DNA from: a virus
DNA: 20,991 nt
Virus record (IMG/VR): IMGVR_UViG_3300019487_000957
Span: 1 to 20,991 of that record
Direction: 5' to 3' (one strand)
Part shown: positions 14,053-19,293 of the stretch, piece by piece
Layout of the letters: each line of letters opens with the position of its first letter
How positions within the stretch are numbered: the stretch's first letter is position 1
Notes under the pieces: model-generated
The model's database searches: none
The model's input: the letters and a program-made list of their open reading frames with translations, nothing else
Told to the model about the DNA's origin: nothing
Program-made: the position numbers and the translations under genes

Positions 14053-14504
14053 GGCGCTCTCCTTTTTGGTTGCTGTTCGTTGGTTTTGCCCAGCCCCTTG
14101 AGCCTCGCCTGGAACAAGCGAAAGAACTCCACCTTGTCTTCGCGGTTGCCCTTGCCGGTAGCGAGCTGATCGGCCAGGACCATCATCGGATCGCGGGCCT
14201 CGCGCAGGGCCGCGCTCACCGCCTCAACTAGGCGCTCCCGCCAGGCTGGGTCCGGGCGCATCGTGTACCCGGCGGGCTCACCACGGGTGAGGGGGAAGTG
14301 CACACCGCAATAGCCACCCCAGAGCTGGGCGAGGTGATTGCCGAGCTTTTGCTCTGCCAGCAACACCGTGATCCGACTCGCCGCCCGCTCGCAGCGCACC
14401 CCCTGCTCGACCCATAGACAGCGCTGGTGATCACGGTGACGGGCGATGCGCTTGTACTTGCCCTCACCCTGCACCGGCTCATCGGTCTCCTCGAATTTAG
14501 CCAC
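14049..14504 (-). CDS. Hypothetical phage protein with Cys/His-rich N-terminal half
   Basis: 151 residues, unrecognised. The first half has HRDHQRCLWVEQGVRCERAA and WGGYCGVHFPLTRGEPAG, that is C29, C38, C66 and H69, spaced so as to bind zinc; the second half is helical and charged (RERLVEAVSAALREARDPMM, EDKVEFFRLFQARLKGLGK). It follows the replication protein gene with an 8-nt overlap and is coupled to the LuxR-type gene. In lambdoid phages this interval holds nin-like genes of varied role. Confidence 0.6.
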   Translation of the reverse strand: MAKFEETDEPVQGEGKYKRIARHRDHQRCLWVEQGVRCERAASRITVLLAEQKLGNHLAQLWGGYCGVHFPLTRGEPAGYTMRPDPAWRERLVEAVSAALREARDPMMVLADQLATGKGNREDKVEFFRLFQARLKGLGKTNEQQPKRRAP

Positions 14505-15188
14505 GGTTGTGGTATTTGCCCTCGTAGACTTTCGCGAAGTTCTGGGGCCGCACCAGCCATTCGAGATCGCAGCGAAACGGCGGGCGCCCGTGGGTGGGCT
14601 CGGCGCCGCCGGTCAAGAAGGGGCTGCGGGCGACGTAATCGAAATACCCCGCCCACCAGGTGAGATCTTGGCGGTCTGGATCCTCGTTCCAGCGTGCCGC
14701 CAACAGCGCCCGGCGCCTCGGATCCCAGATCCGCACCCGCCGACCCATCGGCACTCTCTGGTGTAGAGATCGATAATCGCTTGGTGGGGGACGGGGCCGG
14801 CGCTCAAGGCGCTGGAGAAATCACCCACCACTACGTTCTTCTTAAGAGGGTTCTTCTTAAAGGGATCTTCTTCGTGTTCCGTTTTCGGTACGGGTTCCCG
14901 CATCTCGTGGATGACGACCTCATAGATCGTCGTGCGGCCAGCGCGCGGGTCGAAGGTCAGCTCTACGCCGAGATCCGGACCGCGCTCCCTCCAGAAGGTG
15001 ATCGAAGCAAAGACGCTCTTCCGATCACAGCCGATCTCCTTCGCAAGCGTCGACGCCGAAGCCATCGTCTTGCCGTGCGACAGGATCGCGGCGAGGACCG
15101 CGATGTTGATTGCGCCTACTCCGGAGCGGATGACCTGATTCGGTACAGCCGCGAACGGGTAGACGATCGTAGGACGGCGCTCTGGCAA
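14497..15188 (-). CDS. Replication initiator, O-like, broken by a frameshift
   Basis: Two frames together make one protein of about 230 residues. The N-terminal frame (TTG at 15188) has FAAVPNQVIRSGVGAINIAV, LAAILSHGKTMASASTLAKE and IGCDRKSVFASITFWRERG, a winged-helix of replication proteins, then a Lys-rich linker and HQAIIDLY. The C-terminal frame (to 14497) has RRVRIWDPRRRALLAARWNE, LTWWAGYFDYVARSPFLTG, RPPFRCDLEWLVRPQNFAKV and YEGKYH, the usual C-terminus of phage O-like proteins. The frames switch in TACACCAGAGAGTGCCG (about 14750-14766); adding one C would read LYHQRVPMGRR. No helicase loader (P-like) gene follows, and no iterons were recognised. Confidence 0.72.
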
Positions 15189-15189
15189 A

Positions 15190-15429
15190 TCAGCGGCGTT
15201 TGGCGCGGCAGGGGCAGGGATCGGCGGGATCGCCGTAGATGTCCGGGCGCAGCTCCGCCCGCGTCAACTGGTACTCGCTCGCGGCCTCCAAGCGCTGACA
15301 CATTTGCGGGCTCGGGCGGCGGTTGCCATAGGCGAGATGGCGAAAGTAGGCGAAATTGGTGTCGGCCTTTACGCACACGCGCTCGATTTCGGCACGCGAG
15401 TGGTTTTGCAGGAACTGCAACGCATTCAT
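15190..15429 (-). CDS. Cro/YdaS-type lytic regulator
   Basis: 79 residues: MNALQFLQNHSRAEIERVCV, KADTNFAYFRHLAYGNRRPS, PQMCQRLEAASEYQLTRAEL, RPDIYGDPADPCPCRAK. The 'x-A-E-I-E-x-x-C-x-x-A-x-T-N-x-x-Y-F-x-x-L-A-Y-G-x-R-x-x-S-P' pattern is a small HTH of the YdaS/Cro kind. It is transcribed away from the CI-like gene across an 85-bp operator-rich interval, the standard place for a Cro. It starts the minus-strand early operon, with the O-like gene beginning 1 nt after its stop. The C-terminal CPC is unusual and may be a metal site or chance. Confidence 0.78.
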   Translation of the reverse strand: MNALQFLQNHSRAEIERVCVKADTNFAYFRHLAYGNRRPSPQMCQRLEAASEYQLTRAELRPDIYGDPADPCPCRAKRR

Positions 15430-15437
15430 GCATTAAA

Positions 15438-15458
15438 CGTTTAGCGAACGACTAAACG
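15438..15458. promoter_or_regulatory. Operator candidate 1: 7-bp inverted repeat
   Basis: CGTTTAG (15438-15444) and CTAAACG (15452-15458) are perfect inverted repeats 7 nt apart, just upstream of the Cro-like ATG. The divergent position and dyad symmetry suggest a repressor site overlapping the minus-strand early promoter, which I could not place with confidence. Confidence 0.55.
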
Positions 15459-15488
15459 AAAATAAAGTAAAGCGCAATGGTGCCTCGT

Positions 15489-15503
15489 ATAGCAGATTGC
15501 TAT
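15489..15503. promoter_or_regulatory. Operator candidate 2: ATAGCA-GAT-TGCTAT
   Basis: A perfect 6-bp palindrome with a 3-nt centre, 11 nt before the CI-like ATG. Its core GCAGATTGCTA recurs at 16249-16259 beyond the repressor gene. The repressor has no clear ribosome site, so its mRNA could be leaderless or start close to this element. Confidence 0.55.
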
Positions 15504-15514
15504 GCTAGCCAACT

Positions 15515-16174
15515 ATGAACGTCGAAGAGTTTCGCCGTCTTCACTTGAAAGCTGCCATCGCCCGGTTCAAAACGCAGCAAGAATTCGCTGACGCGCTGGG
15601 ATACGAGAGGAGCTACGTCAATCAGATGCTTAAGCGTAAAAACATGGGGCGCAAAGTCGCGCGAAAGATCGAGCGCATCCTAGGGTATGAACCGGACAGC
15701 TTCGACCAAAATCCCCATCTGCGTCCGTTGCCGACGCTAGCCGAGCCGAAACCGAGCTATGAACCGATCATGCCCTTGGTCCCCATACTCGGCACAATCG
15801 GTTTGCCCGAAGGTACCAGTTACGCCATCCCATCCCCGGGAGAGCCATCCGAGGACTATCTGCCATCGCCGGCACACGATGGAGCTGCATATGCGTTGCG
15901 CGTGGTGGGCGACGAACTAGCCCCGCGCGCCTTTGATGGCACTTTCTTGGTTGCCTATCCCAGCGCATCCTGGGATTCCGGCGATCCGGTAATCGTTCGC
16001 CTGCACGGTGGGCGGAGCTTCGCTAAGCAAGTGGTCTATCGGCGGGAAGATGACATCGCGTTACAAGAATTCATACCGACTATGAAGGGCCATATCCACT
16101 GGTCGCGCGCCGACATTGCCTTCGTGCACCTCGTCATCGCCGTTTTTCACCGCAAATCTATCGACTGGCGTTAA
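15515..16174 (+). CDS. CI-like repressor with catalytically altered S24 domain
   Basis: 219 residues. Residues 5-60 are a HTH: LHLKAAIARFKTQQEFADAL, GYERSYVNQMLKRKNMGRKV, ARKIERILGYEP. Residues 85-219 have the LexA/CI S24 fold: LVPILGTIG, AAYALRVVGDELAPRAFDGT, GDPVIVRLHGGRSFAKQVVY. In S24 proteins the motif is G-D-S-M with Ser as nucleophile; here it is G132-D133-E134-L135. The partner lysine (K171) remains. So RecA-stimulated self-cleavage is unlikely, while the dimerising fold seems intact. It diverges from the Cro-like gene and should maintain lysogeny. Lower GC than the neighbouring genes. Confidence 0.85.
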   Translation: MNVEEFRRLHLKAAIARFKTQQEFADALGYERSYVNQMLKRKNMGRKVARKIERILGYEPDSFDQNPHLRPLPTLAEPKPSYEPIMPLVPILGTIGLPEGTSYAIPSPGEPSEDYLPSPAHDGAAYALRVVGDELAPRAFDGTFLVAYPSASWDSGDPVIVRLHGGRSFAKQVVYRREDDIALQEFIPTMKGHIHWSRADIAFVHLVIAVFHRKSIDWR

Positions 16175-16248
16175 GCGCGCCGCATCTTTTTTGAGTTGCT
16201 GACGGCTCAACCAAAAAAATTTTCGTTGCTCCCCTTGATCTCTGTGTG

Positions 16249-16259
16249 GCAGATTGCTA
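16249..16259. promoter_or_regulatory. Repeat of the operator core, GCAGATTGCTA
   Basis: This 11-mer is identical to 15492-15502 in the repressor/Cro interval and lies 12 nt upstream of the -35 of the promoter at 16271-16299. It may let the repressor or Cro-like protein control the plus-strand early operon. The 203-bp gap around it (16175-16377) otherwise has A/T runs, a weak hairpin TTGAG/CTCAA, and the promoter and hairpin listed next. Confidence 0.45.
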
Positions 16260-16270
16260 AACCTTACGTA

Positions 16271-16299
16271 TTGCACGAAGATAAACTACGGGCTATAAT
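16271..16299 (+). promoter_or_regulatory. Sigma70 promoter for the plus-strand early operon
   Basis: TTGCAC (16271-16276), 17 nt, then a perfect TATAAT (16294-16299). It points at the DUF2513 gene 79 nt downstream and is the best promoter in the window. Confidence 0.72.
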
Positions 16300-16359
16300 A
16301 CTGCTCACACACCCCTGCCCCATCTGTCGCACGCTAACGTCGGGCACCGCCACCGCGAA

Positions 16360-16376
16360 GGCGGAGGAGCTCCGCC
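16360..16376 (+). promoter_or_regulatory. Hairpin that encloses the ribosome site of the DUF2513 gene
   Basis: GGCGGAG (16360-16366), loop GAG, CTCCGCC (16370-16376) form a perfect 7-bp stem ending one base before the ATG at 16378. The only Shine-Dalgarno (GGAGGAG) is inside it, so translation initiation may be held back unless the hairpin is opened. Confidence 0.6.
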
Positions 16377-16377
16377 G

Positions 16378-16866
16378 ATGAGACGCGACTGGGATCTAAT
16401 CCGCCAAATCTTGCTCAAGCTGGAGCAAAAGGACAACGCCGGAGGCGCGGTGGACCCGAGCGAGTTTCCCGGCTACGACGACGGCACGGTCATCCTGCAC
16501 ATGCGGCTGCTCGATCAGGCGGGGCTGATCGACGTCCACCCCAATACGCCGGTTTTTTGCCTGGCGCGCAATCTGACCTGGCCGGGGCATGAGCTGCTTG
16601 ATGCCATCCGCACCGATAGGGCATTGAGTCGCATCAGTGGCCTGGCCAAGGAGAAGGGGCTCGATCTGTCCTTCGAGGCGATCACAGCGATCGCGCGTCA
16701 GCTGCTATACACGCAGCTACGCCAGGAGGAGTTGCCTAATCATCCGACGGATTTGCCGGCGGGATACAAGTTCGAGCCGCTCTACCGGCTTTGCCCCCGA
16801 TGCGGATGGGACCTACGCCAACAGCCGGAAGAGGCCAAGGGCGACCAGCCCAGGTCCCAAGAGTAG
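16378..16866 (+). CDS. DUF2513 family protein with C-terminal CxxC
   Basis: 162 residues. MRRDWDLIRQILLKLEQKDN and the spaced VILHMRLLDQAGLIDVH ... LTWPGHELLDAIRTDRALSR give the DUF2513 signature (MxRDxDLxRxILLxIE, LTWxGHEFLDxIR). The domain is winged-helix-like and frequent in phages and mobile elements; its function is unknown. It has an unusual extension (residues 115-162) with FEPLYRLCPRCGWDLRQQPE, one CxxC pair. It is the first gene after the promoter at 16271-16299 and its ribosome site is folded in a hairpin. Confidence 0.82.
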   Translation: MRRDWDLIRQILLKLEQKDNAGGAVDPSEFPGYDDGTVILHMRLLDQAGLIDVHPNTPVFCLARNLTWPGHELLDAIRTDRALSRISGLAKEKGLDLSFEAITAIARQLLYTQLRQEELPNHPTDLPAGYKFEPLYRLCPRCGWDLRQQPEEAKGDQPRSQE

Positions 16867-17123
16867 ACAGGACCCCAAAGAGCTACCTACCCGCGAATTG
16901 GCGCTGCACCCTGCCGGCCGATGCCGATGGCTTGGGTGTTGGTTTCGACACCGCCGATGGAGCCCCGATCCGATTGCGCCTTGACCTTGAGAGCGCGCGC
17001 CATCTAAGCCAAACCATCGCGGAAAAGTTGCGCAACTATGAGCGCACCACTTCCCATTCGGACAGATCAGCTGGGATGTCAAGCGAGCCGGGATCAACGC
17101 CGGACGAGGGGGTGAACGTATGA
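16800..17123 (+). CDS. Hypothetical early protein (start uncertain)
   Basis: The convincing part begins about 16883: KSYLPANWRCTLPADADGLG, VGFDTADGAPIRLRLDLESA, RHLSQTIAEKLRNYERTTSH and on to the TGA at 17121-17123. It is a compact alpha/beta protein of about 75 residues, with no known motif. In-frame ATGs (16800, 16806) lie inside the DUF2513 gene and would add about 25 low-complexity residues; no start codon occurs near 16870, so an indel or rare start is possible. The stop overlaps the ATG of the micro-ORF that follows (ATGA). Confidence 0.5.
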   Translation: MRMGPTPTAGRGQGRPAQVPRVDRTPKSYLPANWRCTLPADADGLGVGFDTADGAPIRLRLDLESARHLSQTIAEKLRNYERTTSHSDRSAGMSSEPGSTPDEGVNV

Positions 17124-17152
17124 CCCCCCGCGAGATCCTCAGCGGCCTGTGA
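17120..17152 (+). CDS. 10-residue micro-ORF MTPREILSGL
   Basis: ATG at 17120 overlaps the preceding stop (ATGA), and its own stop (17150-17152) overlaps the GTG of the next gene (GTGA). Thus a 10-codon reading frame is joined on both sides by 4-nt couplings. It may be a relay that carries ribosomes to the next gene or the stub of a truncated gene. No function assigned. Confidence 0.35.
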   Translation: MTPREILSGL

Positions 17153-17381
17153 CACAGCACCTCGGTGATTTCAAACCGCATCGCCCGCTGCCGGCCCTGC
17201 GCCGGGACTGGCAGGCGCTCATTCTGGCGGCCAAAGAGAACGCCGAGCGCTGGTTGCGCTACCAGCGCGCGCTGGAGGAGGACAGCGAGGAGACCGCGCC
17301 GCGCTCAAGGCGAGCTATGTCGCCGGCTTTCTGGCCGGGGCGCAGCAGGGCTTAGCCGCGAGGGTGTCGAAACATGCATAA
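17149..17381 (+). CDS. Hypothetical early protein interrupted by a frameshift
   Basis: From the GTG at 17149 the frame reads MTQHLGDFKPHRPLPALRRD, WQALILAAKENAERWLRYQR, ALEEDSEE, then drifts into TAPRSRRAM. The natural continuation, DRAALKASYVAGFLAGAQQG followed by LAARVSKHA, lies in the -1 frame from about 17292 to the TAA at 17379-17381. One extra G in GAGGAGACC would repair it and give a helical protein of 77 residues. The sequence before the break is helical and basic, the part after it may be a small hydrophobic helix (VAGFLAGA). Confidence 0.5.
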
Positions 17382-17391
17382 GACCGCACTC

Positions 17392-17508
17392 GCGCCACCG
17401 CAGAAGGGGCCCGAAGCAGCGCCGCGGACCATTGCCCGGGGGGACCTTGGCATGCGGTTCCCCCCTGTGCTTTTGGCCCCTTCTCCGGTGGCGCCTCCCC
17501 GCGGCGCT
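17392..17508 (+). ncRNA. Long rod-like inverted repeat with nested hairpin and possible pseudoknot
   Basis: Arm 17392-17411 pairs with 17475-17494 in 19 of 20 positions. Inside, 17413-17418 pairs with 17468-17473 (one G.U) and GGGGGGACC (17438-17446) with GGTTCCCCCC (17456-17465, one bulged T). In addition AGCGCCGCGG (17418-17427) is perfectly complementary to CCGCGGCGCT (17499-17508), which lies outside the main stem, so an H-type pseudoknot or a switch between two folds is possible. No good gene occupies the interval 17382-17612. Strand assigned by operon direction. It may be a regulatory RNA, a processing site or the remnant of a mobile element. Confidence 0.5.
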
Positions 17509-17510
17509 AC

Positions 17511-17590
17511 AAAGGGATTAGAACCACTGCCGTCAATTGGACTAGCACTTGTTCGGCAGCAGTCTGCCCACTGGGTTTTAGTCCCTTTTT
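17511..17590 (+). ncRNA. Three-way-junction RNA candidate ending in a T-tract
   Basis: 17511-17525 pairs with 17574-17588 over 15 bp (two G.U wobbles on the plus strand). It encloses two hairpins: CTGCCG/CGGCAG (17527-17532, 17554-17559) and CAGT/ACTG (17560-17563, 17570-17573), the second abutting the first and the outer stem with no unpaired base. A run of five T (17586-17590) ends the outer helix. The plus-strand wobbles favour RNA over a DNA palindrome. It could be a structured sRNA with its own terminator, a riboregulator of the HTH gene starting at 17613, or an elaborate terminator. Confidence 0.5.
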
Positions 17591-17612
17591 AGGGCCGCGG
17601 AGGATCTAGCCA

Positions 17613-17888
17613 ATGAACCCCAACCCCTACATCATCGACGCCCGCGATCGTGCCCTTGAGCCCATCACCGATGGCGAGCACCGCCAGGCGCTGCTCGCGC
17701 GCTACGGGCCAACCCTGGACAAGCATCAGCTTGCGGCCGTCCTGCATCTCGCCGTCGGCACCTTGGAGAACAAGATCCAGAAAGGCCAGTCCCCGGTGCC
17801 GGTCTACCGCGCGGGCAAACAGCATCTCGCCGATGTGCGCGATGTCTGCGCCTACCTCGATGCGCGCCGGCGGGAGGCGCACCCATGA
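17613..17888 (+). CDS. Small HTH protein (excisionase/AlpA-like)
   Basis: 91 residues, preceded by GGAGGA (7-8 nt). Residues 30-80, LLARYGPTLDKHQLAAVLHL, AVGTLENKIQKGQSPVPVYR, AGKQHLADVRDVCAYLDARR, have the winged-helix pattern of small phage DNA-binding proteins related to AlpA or excisionases: helix - turn - helix with 'TLENKIxxG', a wing carrying P-V-x-R-x-G, then VRDVxxYL. It may regulate the early operon or aid excision. It lies directly after the structured RNA region and is coupled to the next gene by ATGA. Confidence 0.72.
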   Translation: MNPNPYIIDARDRALEPITDGEHRQALLARYGPTLDKHQLAAVLHLAVGTLENKIQKGQSPVPVYRAGKQHLADVRDVCAYLDARRREAHP

Positions 17889-18124
17889 ACATCCACCATC
17901 CTTGCCCCTGGTGCGGCACGTTCAGCCCCGCCCCCTGCCCGGAGTGCCTGGCGCAGCTGCGCGCCGAGCACCGGGCGATGGAGATCGAGCGGCAGATCGA
18001 GCAAAGCCGCGACGGGGTGTGCGCGGTGTGCGGCTGCACCCCCGAGCGCGCGTGCCCCGGCGGCTGCGTCTGGATCGAGCCGGATTTATGCTCGCGCTGC
18101 GCCGAGGGGATCGACGCCGCATGA
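17885..18124 (+). CDS. Cysteine-rich zinc-binding protein
   Basis: 79 residues with CPWCG (8-11), CPEC (18-21), then the CAVCGCTPERACPGGCVWIE block (from about residue 46) and CSRCAEG near the end. The C-x-V-C-G-C-T-x-x-x-A-C-x-G-G-C-x-W pattern is familiar from small phage zinc-binding proteins of unknown role. The number of cysteine pairs suggests two zinc sites. ATGA overlaps join it to both neighbours. Confidence 0.75.
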   Translation: MNIHHPCPWCGTFSPAPCPECLAQLRAEHRAMEIERQIEQSRDGVCAVCGCTPERACPGGCVWIEPDLCSRCAEGIDAA

Positions 18125-18486
18125 GCCGCTTCCCCCTGCTCATCGGCGCTACCGCGCTCACCGTGATCGCCGCCGCAGAGCCCGAGCCGGGCGAGGAGTT
18201 CTGCGCGGCGCAGGGCGGGACGGCCAACGTGCGCCTCGCCTCCGGGCGGCGTCTCGATTGCCTCGATGAGGCCCGCGGCGTGGCCTGGGCGGTGGCCGCG
18301 GCTGCCGATTGGGCCGGGTGCTATAACCGCGCCCAAGCCCAGATCCAAGAGACCAGCCTGCGCGCGGGTTGCGCCCTGATCATCCGCGCTCCAGCTGACT
18401 GTACGGACATCGAGCGGATCGGAAAACAGGCGCTTAGCTCACGTACTGCGATCACGATCAGCACTGTTGGTACGCCATGTCCTTAA
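18121..18486 (+). CDS. Hypothetical exported or anchored protein with degenerate nuclease-like pattern
   Basis: 121 residues. The N-terminus MSRFPLLIGATALTVIAAAE looks like a signal peptide with cleavage near residue 18-20. The rest, EEFCAAQGGTANVRLASGRR, LDCLDEARGVAWAVAAAADW, AGCYNRAQAQIQETSLRAGC, ALIIRAPADCTDIERIGKQA, follows the shape of small phage proteins of the type 'FCxxxGGxxEVxLxDxxRxDCLTxxHAIEVDFxxKWAEAIGQxxxYA'. The acidic and Lys residues expected at the E-x-D and K-W positions are replaced, so it would not be an active nuclease. Extra cysteines point to a periplasmic protein with disulfides. Overlap ATGA with the gene before. Confidence 0.55.
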   Translation: MSRFPLLIGATALTVIAAAEPEPGEEFCAAQGGTANVRLASGRRLDCLDEARGVAWAVAAAADWAGCYNRAQAQIQETSLRAGCALIIRAPADCTDIERIGKQALSSRTAITISTVGTPCP

Positions 18487-18489
18487 ACC

Positions 18490-18571
18490 GCGGCGAAAGC
18501 ATCCGGGCTATGCGCCCGTGCCATGGCACTCCTCCACACGGGAGAGGGCGGTTCGACTCCGCCTCGCCGCT
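18490..18571 (+). ncRNA. tRNA-like element with non-canonical anticodon arm
   Basis: Acceptor GCGGCGA (18490-18496) pairs perfectly with TCGCCGC (18564-18570). D arm: GCAT/ATGC (18499-18502, 18510-18513) with a 7-nt loop CCGGGCT. T arm: GGCGG - TTCGACT - CCGCC (18547-18563), fully canonical. The middle arm is not: CCCGTG (18515-18520) pairs with CACGGG (18537-18542), and within it TGG/CCA closes a 7-nt loop CACTCCT after a 3-nt bulge; position 33 would be A, not U. A 4-nt variable region (AGAG) follows. The 3' end reads T-CC-T, so CCA is not encoded. It starts 4 nt after the stop of the preceding gene. A decoy or degenerate tRNA, or a tRNA-like regulatory structure. Confidence 0.55.
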
Positions 18572-18591
18572 CCTTTGATGGGGAGACGCCA

Positions 18592-18792
18592 GTGCCCCTA
18601 AGCCCCGAAGAGCACCAAGCCCAGCTCAACGAAGCGCTCAGGCTCTGGCGCGCGGGCCTGCACACCGAGGCGCGGGCGCTCTATGCGGCGACCTGTGTCA
18701 CCCAGGGCGGACGCTACAGCGCGAACCGCGCAGCCGCTTTTTTCCACGATCACCTCGCATTACTCCACCAGCGCCGTCCTGTCGGCCGATGA
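18592..18792 (+). CDS. Hypothetical 66-residue early protein
   Basis: Starts at a GTG (18592) with GGGGAG 6 nt upstream; a longer frame from 18523 would run through the tRNA-like element. MPLSPEEHQAQLNEALRLWR, AGLHTEARALYAATCVTQGG, RYSANRAAAFFHDHLALLHQ, RRPVGR: two or three helices, no motif recognised. It ends in an ATGA overlap with the membrane-protein gene. Confidence 0.55.
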   Translation: MPLSPEEHQAQLNEALRLWRAGLHTEARALYAATCVTQGGRYSANRAAAFFHDHLALLHQRRPVGR

Positions 18793-19022
18793 TGCTCGAG
18801 CTCGCCTGGATCGCGATCGCCGTGTGGGAGTTCTGCCCGGATTGCCTTGTGCGCGGCCTTTGCCTGATCGCCGCCGCACCGCTGATCGCCCACCTCGCGG
18901 TGGAGATAGGGGGCACCCGCCCGAGCCCGTACGGTGTTCCTCTCGTAGCCCGGGAGGCGGCGGGCCAAACGGTCACCGGCGGCGGTGCGCCGGACTCGGA
19001 CGGGCGCGATTCAAAATGTTGA
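18789..19022 (+). CDS. Small membrane protein, one or two spans
   Basis: 77 residues. Hydrophobic stretches at residues 2-14 (MLELAWIAIAVWEF by composition) and 20-41 (CLVRGLCLIAAAPLIAHLAV) suggest a hairpin or a single longer span with a CPDC turn (16-19) between; the tail is polar and Gly-rich (GGTRPSPYG, GQTVTGGGAPDSDG). ATG at 18789 overlaps the preceding stop. Unknown role; small membrane proteins in early operons are often superinfection-exclusion or host-takeover factors, but nothing here shows that. Confidence 0.6.
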   Translation: MMLELAWIAIAVWEFCPDCLVRGLCLIAAAPLIAHLAVEIGGTRPSPYGVPLVAREAAGQTVTGGGAPDSDGRDSKC

Positions 19023-19056
19023 CGCCGAGGGGAGCTAGAGCGAAAGCCATGCCAAC

Positions 19057-19293
19057 ATGAGAGACATGACGGAAGAGGAATTAGCAGCCGTCTATGACGA
19101 CAGGTGCTGCCCGTTCTGCGACAGGAAGGGTTTGTTCCTTGGCCCCGTCGGCGGGGCGAGTGTGAACGTGCGGTGTGACCGCGGCGCGGTTTTAAACATC
19201 CTCGATCCCAGGCGTTGGAATTCCCTAATCAAGCGATACGGCGGCTCTGTCCCCCGCATAGGACAGGTCATCGAGGGACCGCGGAAGCAGTGA
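19057..19293 (+). CDS. Hypothetical small protein with CxxC
   Basis: 78 residues: MRDMTEEELAAVYDDRCCPF, CDRKGLFLGPVGGASVNVRC, DRGAVLNILDPRRWNSLIKR, YGGSVPRIGQVIEGPRKQ. The CCPFCDRKG...VRCDRG spacing resembles a zinc ribbon (CPFC ... C, one ligand short). The start could be the ATG at 19057 or the one three codons later. It is coupled to the next gene by GTGA. Confidence 0.6.
   Translation: MRDMTEEELAAVYDDRCCPFCDRKGLFLGPVGGASVNVRCDRGAVLNILDPRRWNSLIKRYGGSVPRIGQVIEGPRKQ

Noticed and set aside
16195-16225. Terminator after the repressor gene (TTGAG/CTCAA stem with T and A runs)
   Set aside because: The stem is only 5 bp and AT-rich, and on the plus strand it is followed by A, not T.
17511-17588. 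A canonical tRNA on the minus strand (GGTTCTAATCC resembles a T loop)
   Set aside because: No 5-bp T stem and no acceptor or anticodon arm can be formed around it.
17392-17588. Integron attC site
   Set aside because: The R' and R'' boxes (GTTRRRY / RYYYAAC) are absent and no integron integrase or cassette gene is present.
17374-17592. A 72-residue plus-strand frame across the structured region
   Set aside because: Pro/Ala-rich without a ribosome site; its codons are explained by the long inverted repeats, and the stop falls in the T-tract.
18523-18591. N-terminal extension of the 66-residue gene from the ATG at 18523
   Set aside because: It would translate through the tRNA-like T arm and acceptor; the GTG at 18592 has a proper ribosome site.
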